Shown here: in pieces, positions 1 to 11,823 of the stretch | Layout: each line of letters starts with the position of its first letter | Numbering within the stretch: position 1 is the first letter of the stretch | DNA from: Saururus chinensis | Lineage: Eukaryota; Streptophyta; Magnoliopsida; Piperales; Saururaceae | DNA length: 64,000 nucleotides | Direction of reading: 5' to 3' | Assembly (NCBI GenBank): GCA_035235625.1 | Contig: CP141140.1 | Location: forward strand, 53,811,351-53,875,350 | Notes under the pieces: model-generated | Databases searched by the model: none | Seen by the model: only the letters and a program-made list of their open reading frames with translations | What the model was told of the DNA's origin: nothing | Program-made: the position numbers and the translations under genes

Positions 1-33
1 CACCCAAGTAATTATTCTGTATATCGTTTTCAG

Positions 34-307
34 GTACTTAACCATACGTTGGGGAGTAAATTTGGAGAACGTGGTCATATTTGTGGGTGATAAAGGCGAC
101 ACAGATCATGAAGAATTGTTTCTTGGCCTTCACAAGACGATACCTCTCAAAGGCTTGGTTTCAGTGGGCAGTGACAGTTTGCTGCGGGGAGATGAAAGCT
201 ACAAAAGAGAGGATGTTGTGCCCGCCTTAAATACCAATATGGAACATGTAGAGGGTTTTGCCAAAGATGAAATCTCCAAAGCCTTGAAAACACTTGGAGT
301 TGATTAG
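34..307 (+). CDS. SPS: Sucrose-phosphate synthase, last exon (C-terminal part)
   Basis: This is the terminal exon of a sucrose-phosphate synthase, the cytosolic enzyme that makes sucrose-6-phosphate from UDP-glucose and fructose-6-phosphate. The reading frame runs from a splice acceptor (pyrimidine-rich stretch then CAG at 31-33) to TAG at 305-307. The exon opens with YLTIRWGV, followed by VVIFVGDKGDTDHEELFLGL and HKTIPLKG, which match the conserved end of the SPP-like C-terminal domain of plant SPS. The later LLRGDESYKREDVVP and the ending SKALKTLGVD resemble the SPS4 (family C) type more than family A; that subfamily call is from memory of the family. No frameshift or stop interrupts it. 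The upstream exons lie outside the window. No ATG is expected here because this is an internal start at a splice site. Confidence 0.93.
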
Positions 308-694
308 TATAGTCATTGGATTGACTAATATTGCCATAAAGTATTGTATGTTAAGATGTATGATATTTGCCATACATGATTAATAAGTGCACAGTTTCCT
401 TTTATTTACATGTTTATACTTTAAAAAGTTGTAATTGTTTTAGGTGGAGTACATATTTGTACCCAATTAAAATACAAAATTTTGATGACTACATATATGT
501 AAATCAGGTGTCTTGGCTTTCGAAACAATTTTGTCATCACAATGCAAGTTGGAAATAACTTGATTTGTATATTAATAATTTTATGAATATGTAGAATTGA
601 AGACATGGTCCCTAATGCCAATGTCTAAGAACCCTACAGGAGAGGGGAGGGCAAGGGGATGTGTGAATAGGAATTAAATGGAAAATGAATAACA
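308..694 (+). other. 3' UTR and downstream flank of SPS
   Basis: AT-rich sequence directly after the SPS stop codon. Part of it must be the 3' untranslated region, but no unambiguous polyadenylation signal can be assigned. Short open frames on both strands here lack homology and coding character. Confidence 0.5.
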
Positions 695-784
695 CTCTAC
701 TATGAGAGTCTTTTAGATCAAGGTTGAGAGTTTAATATCCTCTACTATGAGAGTCTTTTAGATCAAGGTTGAGAGTTTAATATC
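695..784. repeat. 45-bp tandem duplication
   Basis: The block beginning CTCTACTATGAGAGTC at 695 recurs essentially unchanged at 740, giving two adjacent 45-bp copies. It looks like a recent local duplication. No function is visible. Confidence 0.9.
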
Positions 785-1494
785 TAACTATATAGTAATA
801 GTTAATTACTAGATTGTACCTAAAAAAATATATTTTTTGTGAAATCTAAAAAAATAACGATTCAAGTTGTATAAAAACTTTACAAAACATAGATTAATCT
901 ATTCTAAACATTTCCATCACTTAAAAAATAATAAAAAAACACTTAAAATTCACTAAAAAAAAGGAAGATTCAGTACTCACCATGGCTATGGATAAAATCT
1001 CAAATTTGATGGTAAAATCATGTGTTTTCTCGCACAAATCCTATCCTAGTCACCTTGTCTTTCTATTTCACACTTCTTTGGAGAGTTTGGAGTGAAATAA
1101 GGAGGTTTAAGGGTTTTGGCCACTTTATAAATAGTGCTCCGGCATGAAAATAGGACATGTGATTGATTGTTTTAAGGCTTGTTTGATTGATCTTGAAATA
1201 ATCCAATTTTTAAATTTCCAAAAATTAAGAAAATTAAAAAAATCCAAAAAAAATTTGATAAATTTCTAGAATTATTTCAAGACATTATTCATCGAAATAA
1301 GATTTTTCTAAAAGTCAGAATTCAATATAAAAATTGAACCGTAAAAACAACAAAGCTCCTCTTGAAGAATTTTCAAATAATTTTTTGTTTATCTAAGTAC
1401 AACTACAAATTATGTTCCTTCATACCTTGACTTAAATTAGTCAACTCCTTTGGTATGTAATATTCAATTTTTATTTCTTATTTTTAATACTTTA
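785..1494. other. AT-rich intergenic sequence
   Basis: No gene or recognisable element. Many A/T runs. The last five bases (CTTTA, 1490-1494) form the left half of the imperfect target duplication of the next element. Confidence 0.6.
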
Positions 1495-4247
1495 TGTCAT
1501 GCCCCGGTACTGCCTAACCCGAGCCAAACCCGGTCCAAGGGTCAGTCCAGTGCACGGGGGCGACGAATTTGAAAAACAGTTAAAGAAATAGCGGAAGACT
1601 TATGCCTCATTTACGGGTTGTTTAATTAATAGAGTTATGCACTACTTTGAGTAAGAGTAAATAAGTAGAACAAAAAAGGAGTTTAACTCTAAATTAATCC
1701 ACAAGTTTTAAACCTACATACTAATAATCCAAAGCCAACACTCTTAGCTCAAAATAGGGTCTCAAACAAATCTAGAGACAATGTATCACAAGTCTAAAAT
1801 AAGAACCACTCCACAAGGTGTTCTAACATTATAACAAAATAATCAGAAAACATGCAAAGTCTAGGGGCCTTCACGCCTAATCACAAGCTCCCCCCAACTG
1901 TTCCTCATGTAGAAGATCCTGTCAGACTGCATGTCACGCCATGCAGCCCCAAAACAAAACAAGAAAGTGGGGTGAGTATATGCAACCCCAAAAACAAAAC
2001 AAGAAAGTGGGGTAAGTATAAAAACTCAATAATGGTTTGAATACAACTATAATAATCAGAAAACATGACGACATGGCAACAGAGCAAGGGTGTTCTCCCA
2101 GGGACATCTCCTACGGTAGGGGAGAGCCCGAATTCCTACACAGGGAACCCTAGAATATGTGGTAGCCAGTACACGAGGCATACCACTCTGGATTCTCAAG
2201 GTCCATATGACAATCATGATGATCTCATATGCAAGATAAGTACACAACTCATCCCCACATAACTCAATTTAACTCGACTCAACCCGGGGAGTGTACATTT
2301 TCCACATAGGAGCTTAAAATAAAAATATGTCCTTTCAGACCCACCAAGTTCTGATTAATTCACTGAGCGATTAATCCGACAGACAATCTCAATCATTACA
2401 TACAATCGATCAATTCTGGTTAACCATCGGTAAAACTTCATTCATGAATATCGATCTATGATGCATGATATCATGACACATCCGTGAGCAAGACCTATGT
2501 AGATTTTAACACATAGAACGTGCTCCCAATCAGTCACCTCATATATCATAATCAAGCATAATTGACTACAATTTCATAGTAGATTTCCCATATGTGTGTG
2601 TATATTTATGCATATTCTAAGTACATGACCAATGCTTTGACATAAACTCATAATGCAATATATGCATGTTTAAACACATTCAAAACAATGATTTCTAACT
2701 AAAATCAAATTAAAATCTACTATAAAGCTTACATCCATCCACGTGAAATCATACGCTCACTCCTACAAGCATGATATTTATCTACATTAAGCCATAACAT
2801 GATCACATCAATTACCCATAAACCATTCTCATTACAAGAAAACACATCTCATCATTTTTCATATAATATCCTTGCTGAAAACATACTCTAATCACAAGAG
2901 TTTCAACATTCAAAGTTTCAAGGAAATTCAATATCAATATGCACAATTATCAACATCTAATATAATACCACATAAAAACACTTAAACATAACCCATAAAC
3001 CTCCATCATCAACTCCACACCTCCAGTAGCCTAATTTCAACATAACATACCTCCCATAACATTATAACCATTAAATGGAGTAAGAACATTAAAATGAGCA
3101 TAAATGTAAAAACAATATAGTCGAACTGCTGTATAGCATATCAATCGGCCACAATGCCCAATCGATCACCAACAAGGTAGATCGAGACCTTCCCCATTTC
3201 AAAATTCAAAACCAAGGCTCCATTGAAGCAACTTAAAACCTTCATCTATATTCTCAAATACCATCAAAATCTTATCAAACATTCCAGAATACTAATTTAA
3301 CTCATTCTAAGATAAAACCCTAACAAATCAAAGCAATAGATTAACATATGATAAACCCACCATTATAGCTCAAATCAAGCAAACATATTCCAAATAAAAC
3401 CATAAAAATCAAAATCTTTACCACAATGAATATGAGATTTGAAGACCCATAACCTTCCTTCTTGGTTTGGATCGAATTAAACATTCAATCTCTTCCAACA
3501 CCTTCCAAAAACACGATTTTTAAGTTAACACACATCTAAACTCAATTAAGCTTTGAAAATCAAAAGTAAACCCTAGATCAAGAGCTTTGGAATCATAAAA
3601 ATGAGATTTTGAATATTAGAGCTTGGAAAAGAAGAGCAGAACAATGATTTAATGTTTTCAAAATGTATTGAAACGATAGGGAAAGACAAGATTAAGAACA
3701 TTTTAAGAAAATCCCAAAGATTAAGCTAAACTCACCTCTAATCGTTTCTTTTTTTAGTCTAATCAGGGATTAGGCACCAATCTCCTGGCTAAGCCTATTC
3801 CCAATTTAGGAATGACATAACCCTTTCCTTTTTATAGTACGGGTTGGGCTACACCTAATAGAAATGTGGGGTAGAAATATAGTTTTTAACTAAAATTAGG
3901 GAATTTAGCAATTTAACCCAAAATTAAGTCCAAAAAAATTCTAAATTTTTTAAAAGTGTCTTCCATTGATGTCTAGGGCATTTTGATCCAAAAACCTAAT
4001 TTTGTCGGTGGGGCCCATAGGGGGTCCAGCCAAACCCTAATTTTCTACAAATTGACGAAAAATCAAAAAAATCCTAAAAAATCAGATTTGACCAAAAACT
4101 ACTTAAACCTCATAAATGTGATTAATTTTTATTAAAACCTTTAGGAACCACATTTATCTTCAAACACTACCGAATTTAATCAGAAAACACTTAAACCACA
4201 CCATAAATACATTAAAAATAATCTGGTTCAAGATGAGAGTCCTTACA
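1495..4247 (-). mobile_element. Solo LTR, Ty3/gypsy family A (copy A1, decayed)
   Basis: A minus-strand LTR with no internal region. On the plus strand it opens TGTCATGCCCCGG, the reverse complement of the family's 3' end, and closes with GAGTCCTTACA, the reverse complement of its 5' end. It matches A2 (9809), A3 (40655) and the LTRs of A4 (18284) along most of its length, including AACTCGACTCAACCCGGGGA near 2270-2290 and a TATA-like CTTTTTATAG near 3829. Flanks are CTTTA and CTTTC, one mismatch in five. It is about 2.75 kb against 3.27 kb for A2 and A3, so it has internal deletions and is probably old. Confidence 0.85.
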
Positions 4248-4257
4248 CTTTCTCTCT

Positions 4258-4738
4258 TTATTAATTTTTTTTAAAAATTACCAATGTTTTTAACTCTGGT
4301 CTCTTTTAAGCTTGAATCTCGCAAAATCACTCTTATTCAAATTGAGGCAAATTTGTTCAAACCGTAATAAAGAAAAAATTCTCCTTTTTCAACTCACTTT
4401 AGTGAGAATATGTGTATATTTTTCTCCTAAAAATTAAAACATAAAATATTAGAAATAATATGCTCACATCTATGTTTATTTTAGAGTTTAAGGATCTTAC
4501 ATCTTCTCCCCCTTTTTGTGTGAAATAGTGAAAAAGTAATCCAAAAATATAGAAAAATAAACATGAAAGCTCACAAGTCAAGTAATTAACCAGGAAATCA
4601 AACATGCATCAGTTTCATAATACATAAAAGATAGTCACAAAAGTACATTTCAAGAACTGAATCAAAATTTTAACAAGGATGAAGAAAGAAATACAAAAAA
4701 AAAACAAATCATCACTCCTCATCAGTAGGGGCATCATT
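4258..4738 (-). mobile_element. Probable Ty1/copia LTR-retrotransposon scrap
   Basis: Read on the minus strand, a polypurine tract (AAAAAGGGGGAGAAGA, about 4503-4519) is followed at once by TGTAAGATCC, the expected arrangement of a 3' polypurine tract and LTR start. The frame upstream contains QKGGEDVRSL, like the end of SIRE/Maximus-type copia polyproteins. The putative LTR runs into the A1 insertion and cannot be followed further. The assignment rests on this short motif only. Confidence 0.35.
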
Positions 4739-7218
4739 TGTCACGACCTGGATTTTTAAAACCCTTTTTAATTAAAGGATAAAGGATAAATCACAATAAT
4801 TCTTTTAAATCAAATAAAATCAATCGACTAAAATATCCAAATTGTGATAACTGAGGTTCACAAATACGAATATCGAAACATATGATGTTATTACACGTGT
4901 CAAAATTCGATAAAATAGTTAAGTACAACTCTGTCATCTGTTTGAAAAAAAAACAACTGTGTACAGTTGGCTCTCATGCTAGTAATTATAAGTACTTACA
5001 AGATTGCAGAAGCAAGATCCCACTAGTGCAATGTTGTCCTCAAACGCCCACCAACGTTCCCATCTAAAGAACCTGCAAGCAAACAAGACCAAACAACAAC
5101 CAAACATCTCCTCCCCTTGGAAGAGCATTTCAGAAGAACAAAAGTGTTAATTAATGTTTTTTGAATCGGGTAAACATCACTCGATGTTAGTTGCCTACGT
5201 ACTCATTAGACAATATCTTCAATGTTTCCAACAAGATCAGATCTAGATGTAGTTCTGCCTAAAATCTACACTATCCTAAGAAGCATAACATCACACATAC
5301 AATGCTTAAGTACTTTCAACCAACATACATTTTATGCAAGTCTTTTAATCGTTCCACTTGTTCTAATTAAACAAGCAATATCAAATAATGTTATTAATTA
5401 TCTCTAAAACCATTGTTCGATAATTAATATCCCCGTCTAATCCCAATAATAGACAGACTCATCAAATTTTAACCTAAGTCACAAATGATATACGTACTAT
5501 AGACCACCCTCAAAGGTAAATTCATGACAAAAACCTTGGAATCCACCAGGAAGTACCATCACCCCTCCTAGCCCACAAAGGACCTAACCAAAGTAGAAGG
5601 GCATGACCCACAACTGCACCTAAAAAGAAGTGGTAAGAAAAGCCAACCAAGCAGAATGTTAGCTAATCCAAATGTGTGTACACTAAAAGATTCTCAATAG
5701 ATCGAAAATGAGCTAGGCTCATGCAGAGCTCTCTCCAATGGGGAGCTGCAACTACAGGGTCAAATCAGCAGCTCTTCAATAGAGCTAAAACTCAGGAAAC
5801 CAGTTTGAACCCTATCTTGATCATCATTAAGCCAAGATTTCAAATGACTATCCCAAACCCTATTAGTCCCTTCAAGACTAGGGTTTAAAACTTGAAACTG
5901 TCATCGGTTCATCAACCAAGGTAAATTGTCAGGTCAAAGGCTTTATTCACTCTATGAACTAGTCCTAGACCCCACTAAGGTATTTTAGTATTTATCTTAA
6001 TTAGGTGTTCTCACCCAATCCAAAGCTAGCCACCCCATTAATTAATCTTTCAATAATCTTAAGCTAGTAATAAGTTATTCTCATGACATCAATAGTAAAT
6101 ATCGAAACAATAAACAACATAAATAATCAGAACCACACAGGTCCAAGAAGATCATAATATCAATAACTAAATTAAATAATGATATTAGAATTGTTCGAGC
6201 TTATGTACCCTAACCCTCCTTGGGTTAATTTATTAAATATTTATAAAAATTGATTATAAAGCACTAAGGGCATTAAGGTGATTATTTTACCTAGGACAAG
6301 GCCCTCTCTATTCTCTTGAAAGTCTTTAATTACTCAAAAAAAAAATTTGTATCATGTAGGCCCGTTAATTTCATTTATACGAATGCAGGTCGGTTCGCTC
6401 ATAAGGGTATTTCTATCTTTTTGTTTAGGCATCCTTGAACCCTAAAAGGTCCAAAACTAATCACAGGGGTATACCTTGATATTATGAACCCGAGGTAATT
6501 TTCTTACTATTTAACGGGGTCGTAAACCCCTTAAACCGACCCCAGTTCAATTAACCATCTTATCTTAACACTAGGGGTTCAATTATTTATTTACTAAGAT
6601 TTTTCCCTAGCTTATGGATTGGTCCAAATTTAGGATACACATTCACATCTCACTTACAGTTTTCTCAATTTTTGAAACTACTCATAGGCCCTTGAACTGG
6701 AGCTCCTAAGTTTGGTCATTAATTATTATCCTACGCTTCAACTCACAAGGGTAAATTGGTCATTTAAAAGCATTTAGAAATTTTCTCCAGACTGAAATTT
6801 GGTCAGTACACTCATCATATGCTCATAGTCATTTATAAATTTTTCCAAATTTTTTTGACTACTCTAAGTTACTAAACCGAACCAGGTTCAGGTAGAGTGT
6901 AAGCTTTTTTTTAAAGAGCCGGATTGAACCAGGGCGGTAACCCGACCCAATCTGGGGTACGACAACCCACATCTTGGGTTGTCTTCCCTGCAACTGGCTG
7001 CCTCCCATAGCCACAGCAGGGCGGGGGTTGTGCCTGATCAGATTGCCGCTAGGCGGCGATCCCAATGAGCCTGATCCCACCGCCTCTCGGTGGCCAACGG
7101 GGGCGAAAGCAACCCCCTCTTTTTTTTAAAAAAGCAAAGCGGTGAAGCTGCGGTGGCCTGGGCTGTTGAAGCCAAGGCTAGCGTGGCCAATGGCTACACG
7201 ACCTCTTTTTTCTTTTTT
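4739..7218 (-). mobile_element. Truncated LTR, family C (copy C2)
   Basis: Minus-strand copy of the LTR seen complete at 48345-56685. It opens TGTCACGACCTGG, the reverse complement of a family C 3' end. Matching landmarks include the block around TTGGAATCCACCAGGAAGTA (about 5535), the wording around 5215-5260 that pairs with 56140-56215, and a GC-rich stretch with direct repeats at 6920-7130. The copy stops near 7218 without the expected TGTAACGTCC terminus (as reverse complement), so its 5' end is lost. No coding region. Confidence 0.75.
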
Positions 7219-7880
7219 TCCCATTCGATTGTCCGATCAACCCACCCACGGTGAATATGAGATATTACATCATTATCATTATCATCATGTGCATAACTTA
7301 TGGAACGATGGTGAATCATGTCTCTTAGCTCATGAAGAGTATCCATGACCTCCCACTGGCATCATATGCCTCAACATCTAAATGATTATGCTGCCCATGG
7401 TGTTAATCGATCATTGAAGTTATTGTGATTCCCATTCGATTGTCCGATCGACCCACCTATGGTGCTCATCGATCGGTAATTTGTTTTAGTTGGGTGATCA
7501 AGGGCACTGATCAATCGAAAGTGTAATTTGACTAAAATCTCTTTGCTAAAACTGGATTTTCATGGATTGATATGTCATTTTCATTTAGTTACCTAATATT
7601 ACCATTATGTAGTAGAATTATATATGTATTTATGCATATATATTATTCACATATGAATTTATTCTACATGCATCATGATTTGACTTTATAGGATTCCAAT
7701 TGTAAACCATGTTTAGAGAAATTAGTCGTGGTTTCCCGAATTTAATTGATTTAAACTATATCGATTTTTTCCTTCATGGGCAGACTGAATTTTGAGAATT
7801 GTGGTTTCCGTTTGGAAGAATGGGAACAAATACTTCTCCCCTGGTTAGCACTTGATTGTGAATACTATTGAGCATTCAAC
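7219..7880. other. Intergenic sequence with a ~210-bp-spaced direct repeat
   Basis: The string CATTCGATTGTCCGATC followed by ACCCACC occurs near 7223 and again near 7433, with GGTG just after each. The segment is otherwise AT-rich with several TCGATC motifs. No gene is seen. Confidence 0.5.
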
Positions 7881-8544
7881 ATAACAAAAAAGAATATTAG
7901 CGGCATTGTTTTTTGTTGCTAATAACTACCGTTGATGCTTAAAAAGTGTCACCATAAGCGTTGAAAAAAGTCCTATTGCAACTGCGAATTTACGTCACAT
8001 ATGAAAAAATGCAGCTAATAGTACCACTATTAGTGATGTTTTCCTTTGCATTGATAATATTATATTATTTATGACTATTTTTATTTACATCATCAATAGT
8101 ATATTAACAACGTTTATTAAACATTGCTAATAGCTTAATGTATAGCAAAATTTTATGACAATGTCGCTAATAACCAAGAACTTAGTAAACTTAAGTAAAC
8201 ATCACTAATTATAGAATATTAGCAACGCTTGTCTAGAAGTGTCACTAATAATATAATATTAGTTACCCTTTATAAAGCATCACTTATAATAATAAAAAAA
8301 TAAAAAAGCTCTTATTAGAGATGCTTTTAAGTGTGTCACTAATAAGAAAAAAAAATTGAAATTAAAACCCGCCTCCTGTAGTCGGTGGGTAGAGGGAGGG
8401 AATAGGGGAGGGGGGTGCTAGAGTTTGGCACCCCTCCTCTCCTGCACTGACCATAGTGGAGAGAGGGGGAGCAGGGGTCTGGTGCCCCTCCTCTCCTTCT
8501 CTAGCTGCAGCAAGAGGGGGGGGGGGAGGGAGAAGGGGAGACGG

Positions 8545-9683
8545 TGTGACACCCCAAATTTTCCTAAAAGAAAATTTGCTCATTTTATAACAAAGAAAAT
8601 ATTTCATTTAACTGTTAGTGACCATCGACACATTGATGGTGCTACCTATTCTTTCAGTGGGCATTAATGTGTCAATGAAGTTGCCAATGATAACTGCATG
8701 CAAGCGGTTGTCACATAATACAATGCAGTTAGACAATTTCAAGTCTCGGGAGTAGTTATCCTAGTATTTAAGGGAGTAGAAAATAACTCTTAGTGAGAAT
8801 TGGAGTCCACAGAGTGACCAAGCACTAGTGGAAGAGCGTCCCAAGACTGGTCGGGAAGAACGATAGCCGTAAAGGTAAGGAAGAATTATGCTACGAGTTC
8901 AAATAACTTTCTAAACTCAATTCTTAAATGAAATGATTTAAATTGAGGTTTCCGATCTATCGATAAGGTTTCCGATGGTACATTTAGTTTATTGTCAATG
9001 ATGTTTGATGTGTCAATGAACTTATGATGGTCATCGGTGAGATGGTCCATGTGTGAGTCATGTCACCATAAGTAATTGACAGAGTAATCGATTTGTTGAT
9101 AAAGTTACAAACAATGTTGTTTGATTTAGCTTTTCAAGGAATAATATAGCTAATGTTATGATTAATATATAAATGAATGCATGTTTTGAAGTGTTTGTTG
9201 GTGTGATTGAAGTGTCAATTATGCACTAGTAAGTAAGGGTTAATGAACCCTAAGTCATGTATATGAGACCTCATGATGTAATGAAAATGATTATTAGGTA
9301 CCTAAGATGCAAATGAGGATAAGAGTTCCATAGTGCCTTGGCTCCTCAAGTGAGTCATTAGCCATGTTCACAGAAAGAAATAGAACTAAGGTCTTTCGGC
9401 TATCTAAGAATGAGATATGTAGAAGCTTCTCTGGCCCAAGAGTCGATTTTGAATGGATTAAAACATTGAAAGATGATTGATCCCACATAATGCAATACGT
9501 GAGATTTCGATTATCATGGAAGTCGAAATCTCAGTATTAGGGCCCATGAGCCTTTACTTTATGACATGGATGAGGTGAGGAATGCTATAGAAGTATTGAG
9601 TTTGTTTTATTGAAGTGGAGCTCATAGATAAGGTCATCGTGTATAGAGACCTAAAAATAGGATTACTCTATGCTATGAACAAG
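8545..9683 (+). mobile_element. Truncated LTR, family B (copy B3)
   Basis: Begins TGTGACACCCCAAATTTTCC, the family B 5' terminus (compare 38732). It shares the recurring CATTGATGGT and GACACATTGATG motifs and the 9290-9560 block with B1 and B2. It breaks off near 9683, where CACTA-like sequence resumes, so the 3' end is missing. No coding content. Confidence 0.6.
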
Positions 9684-10679
9684 TGTCGCTAAAAGCACTA
9701 AAAGGGGGGCAAAATTTTGCCCGCATCCTTTTATTCCCCCTCCTACTCACCGCTACATATCGTGGCTTCGTTCCTCTCCGCCAATGCTGCCCCTTCTGCC
9801 ATTGCCATTGTCATGCCCTGGCGATGCCCGAGCCGAACCCGGTCCAGGGGCCGGTCATGCGCGCGGGGGCGACGAAGGGAAAATTGAGAAACGATCTAGT
9901 GGAAGACTTAACCCTAACCACAGGCGATTTACAGAATTACGGAGTACGCACAATCCTTTAAGCAAGAGTAAATAAGAAGGAAAAAAAGAGTGTTGCTTAT
10001 CACAAAGTAAACAACTAATCTCAAACTCACATGCTTAGTTAACTAAAGCTCACACCAGCTCAAAATAAGTCATAAGCATCACAACTGTAAAATGTGACAT
10101 AAATCCAAAACAAAGAACCATACACAGAGGTTCTAAACATAAGCATGAAACTAAAGAAGATAAGTCATACAACGATCTCCAAGATCACATCCAAGCCATC
10201 TCCGACCTTTCCTCAAAGAGGAGATCCTGTCCGTCTGCGTGTCGCACCACGCAGCCCCAAATCAAAACAAAAGAAAGAGGGGTGAGTTTAACAAACTCAG
10301 CAATGGTTTTTAATATAACTATCAACATCGAAAATACGATAGCATCGCAATATAATCATTCAGATCAACGATTGACAAAGTGCATTAGTTTCTGATCACA
10401 AATATACATTACCTAAAACTGCATCATAATGCATAATCCACATAAATTTCATTCTCATCATAACATCCTGCATGAAATGTATCTCTAACATACATATTCC
10501 GTCATGCATCATATCATAATCAACCTGCGTGGATGTATCTCTAACATACATATTCCCTCATGCATCACATTCTCATTCATCATGCATGTATAGGTGTCAC
10601 ACACACACACTAGTCCAACATGCAAGTCCATACATAGAGAATAAACCTGCTCTTCGAGACCAGAGCCCTCGAGCAAACA

Positions 10680-10800
10680 CTTATCAAATAAACATGCTCT
10701 TCAAGGTCAACGCCTATGAACAACTCCTGCTCCTCAAGGCCAACGCCTTCGAGTAACTCTTGCTCCTCAAGGCCAACGCCTTCGAGCAACTCCTGCCCAT
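10680..10800. repeat. 33-bp tandem repeats within LTR A2
   Basis: Units built on GCTCCTCAAGGCCAACGCC followed by TTCGAG repeat with a period near 33 bp for three to four copies. At the corresponding place A3 carries 56-bp repeats instead. Confidence 0.75.
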
Positions 10801-10993
10801 CAAGCTAAACTCCCGGGCATCCCTGCTTGTCAAGACTAAAGTCCCAAGCAACGACACCTAGCAAGCCAGTGCATTCAAATAAAACAGCTGGATTCTCAGG
10901 GTCCATCGAATCATAAATAATCTCAATCCGTAAGACAAGTACACCACTCATCCCTACTTAACTCCATTTAACTAGACTCAACCCGGGGAGTGC

Positions 10994-11823
10994 TAGGGGT
11001 GTTCACGGACGGAAACGGACGCGGACATAGGGTTGTCCGTGTCCGTCTGTCATTTGAATAACTTTTGTCCGTGTTCGTCCATGTCCGCCTTAGTACGTAA
11101 TATATTGTGTCCAAGTCCGTCCGTTATGGACACGGATGGACATGGACAAATATTTCAACACCGAAATTTTTATCCCAAACCAATTTTTTTAGAACTTTTA
11201 TAACATGTAAAAGTTATCTTAACATGTTACATAGGTACTAAAACTATGTTTTCAAAGTTATCTAATACCCATGTAGTATATTAAGATTATCTTAACATGC
11301 TATATAAGTTTTAGATTTATATTTTCAAATTGTCCAGTACCTATGTAGTATGTTAGGACTGTTTTAACATAGTACATAAGTACGGTTTTCATGTTTTCAA
11401 ATTGTCAAAGTACCTATGTAGCATGTTAGGACTGTTCTAACATGGTTCATAAGTACTGAATTCATGTTTTCAAATTGTCAAGTGCCTATGTAGCATGTTA
11501 GGACTGTTCTAATATGGTACATAAGTACTGGATTTATGTTTTCAAGTTATCAAGTGCCTATGTAGCATGTTAGGAGTGTCCTAAGATGCTACATAGGAAC
11601 TGAATTTTATTTTTTTTCTAATAGTTAAAAAATCTTAGGTAAGTGGCGGACACGGACGTCCGCGGACACGGACAAGGGTATGTCCGTGTCCGTAGCTCCC
11701 TATTAGTGCAGACAAAAAACTTTGTCCGTATCCGGCCCGGACAAAAAATAATGTACATTCTATATAAAAACGGACGCGGACACGGACGGACATATGGACA
11801 ACGGACGTCTATGAACATCCCTA
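10994..11823. mobile_element. Non-autonomous hAT-type DNA transposon, 830 bp
   Basis: Terminal inverted repeats TAGGGGTGTTCA (10994) and TGAACATCCCTA (ending 11823) match at 11 of 12 positions. The element is flanked by a perfect 8-bp duplication, GGGAGTGC, at 10986-10993 and 11824-11831. The empty site can be read in A3, where the same LTR position is uninterrupted. Subterminal regions carry many copies of GGACACGGAC and its complement, typical transposase-binding-type repeats. There is no transposase frame. The 8-bp duplication and TIR sequence fit the hAT superfamily. Confidence 0.93.
11271..11600. repeat. 72-bp tandem repeats in the core of the hAT-type element
   Basis: The motif ATGTAG recurs at 11271, 11343, 11416, 11488 and 11560, a period of 72-73 bp. 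Each unit contains an inverted pair, for example CATGTTAG and CTAACATG separated by seven bases, so each can form a hairpin. Confidence 0.88.

Noticed and set aside
4399..4605. 68-codon minus-strand frame as a gene
   Set aside because: Only its QKGGEDVRSL part is meaningful, as the end of a copia polyprotein next to a polypurine tract; the remainder is LTR sequence.
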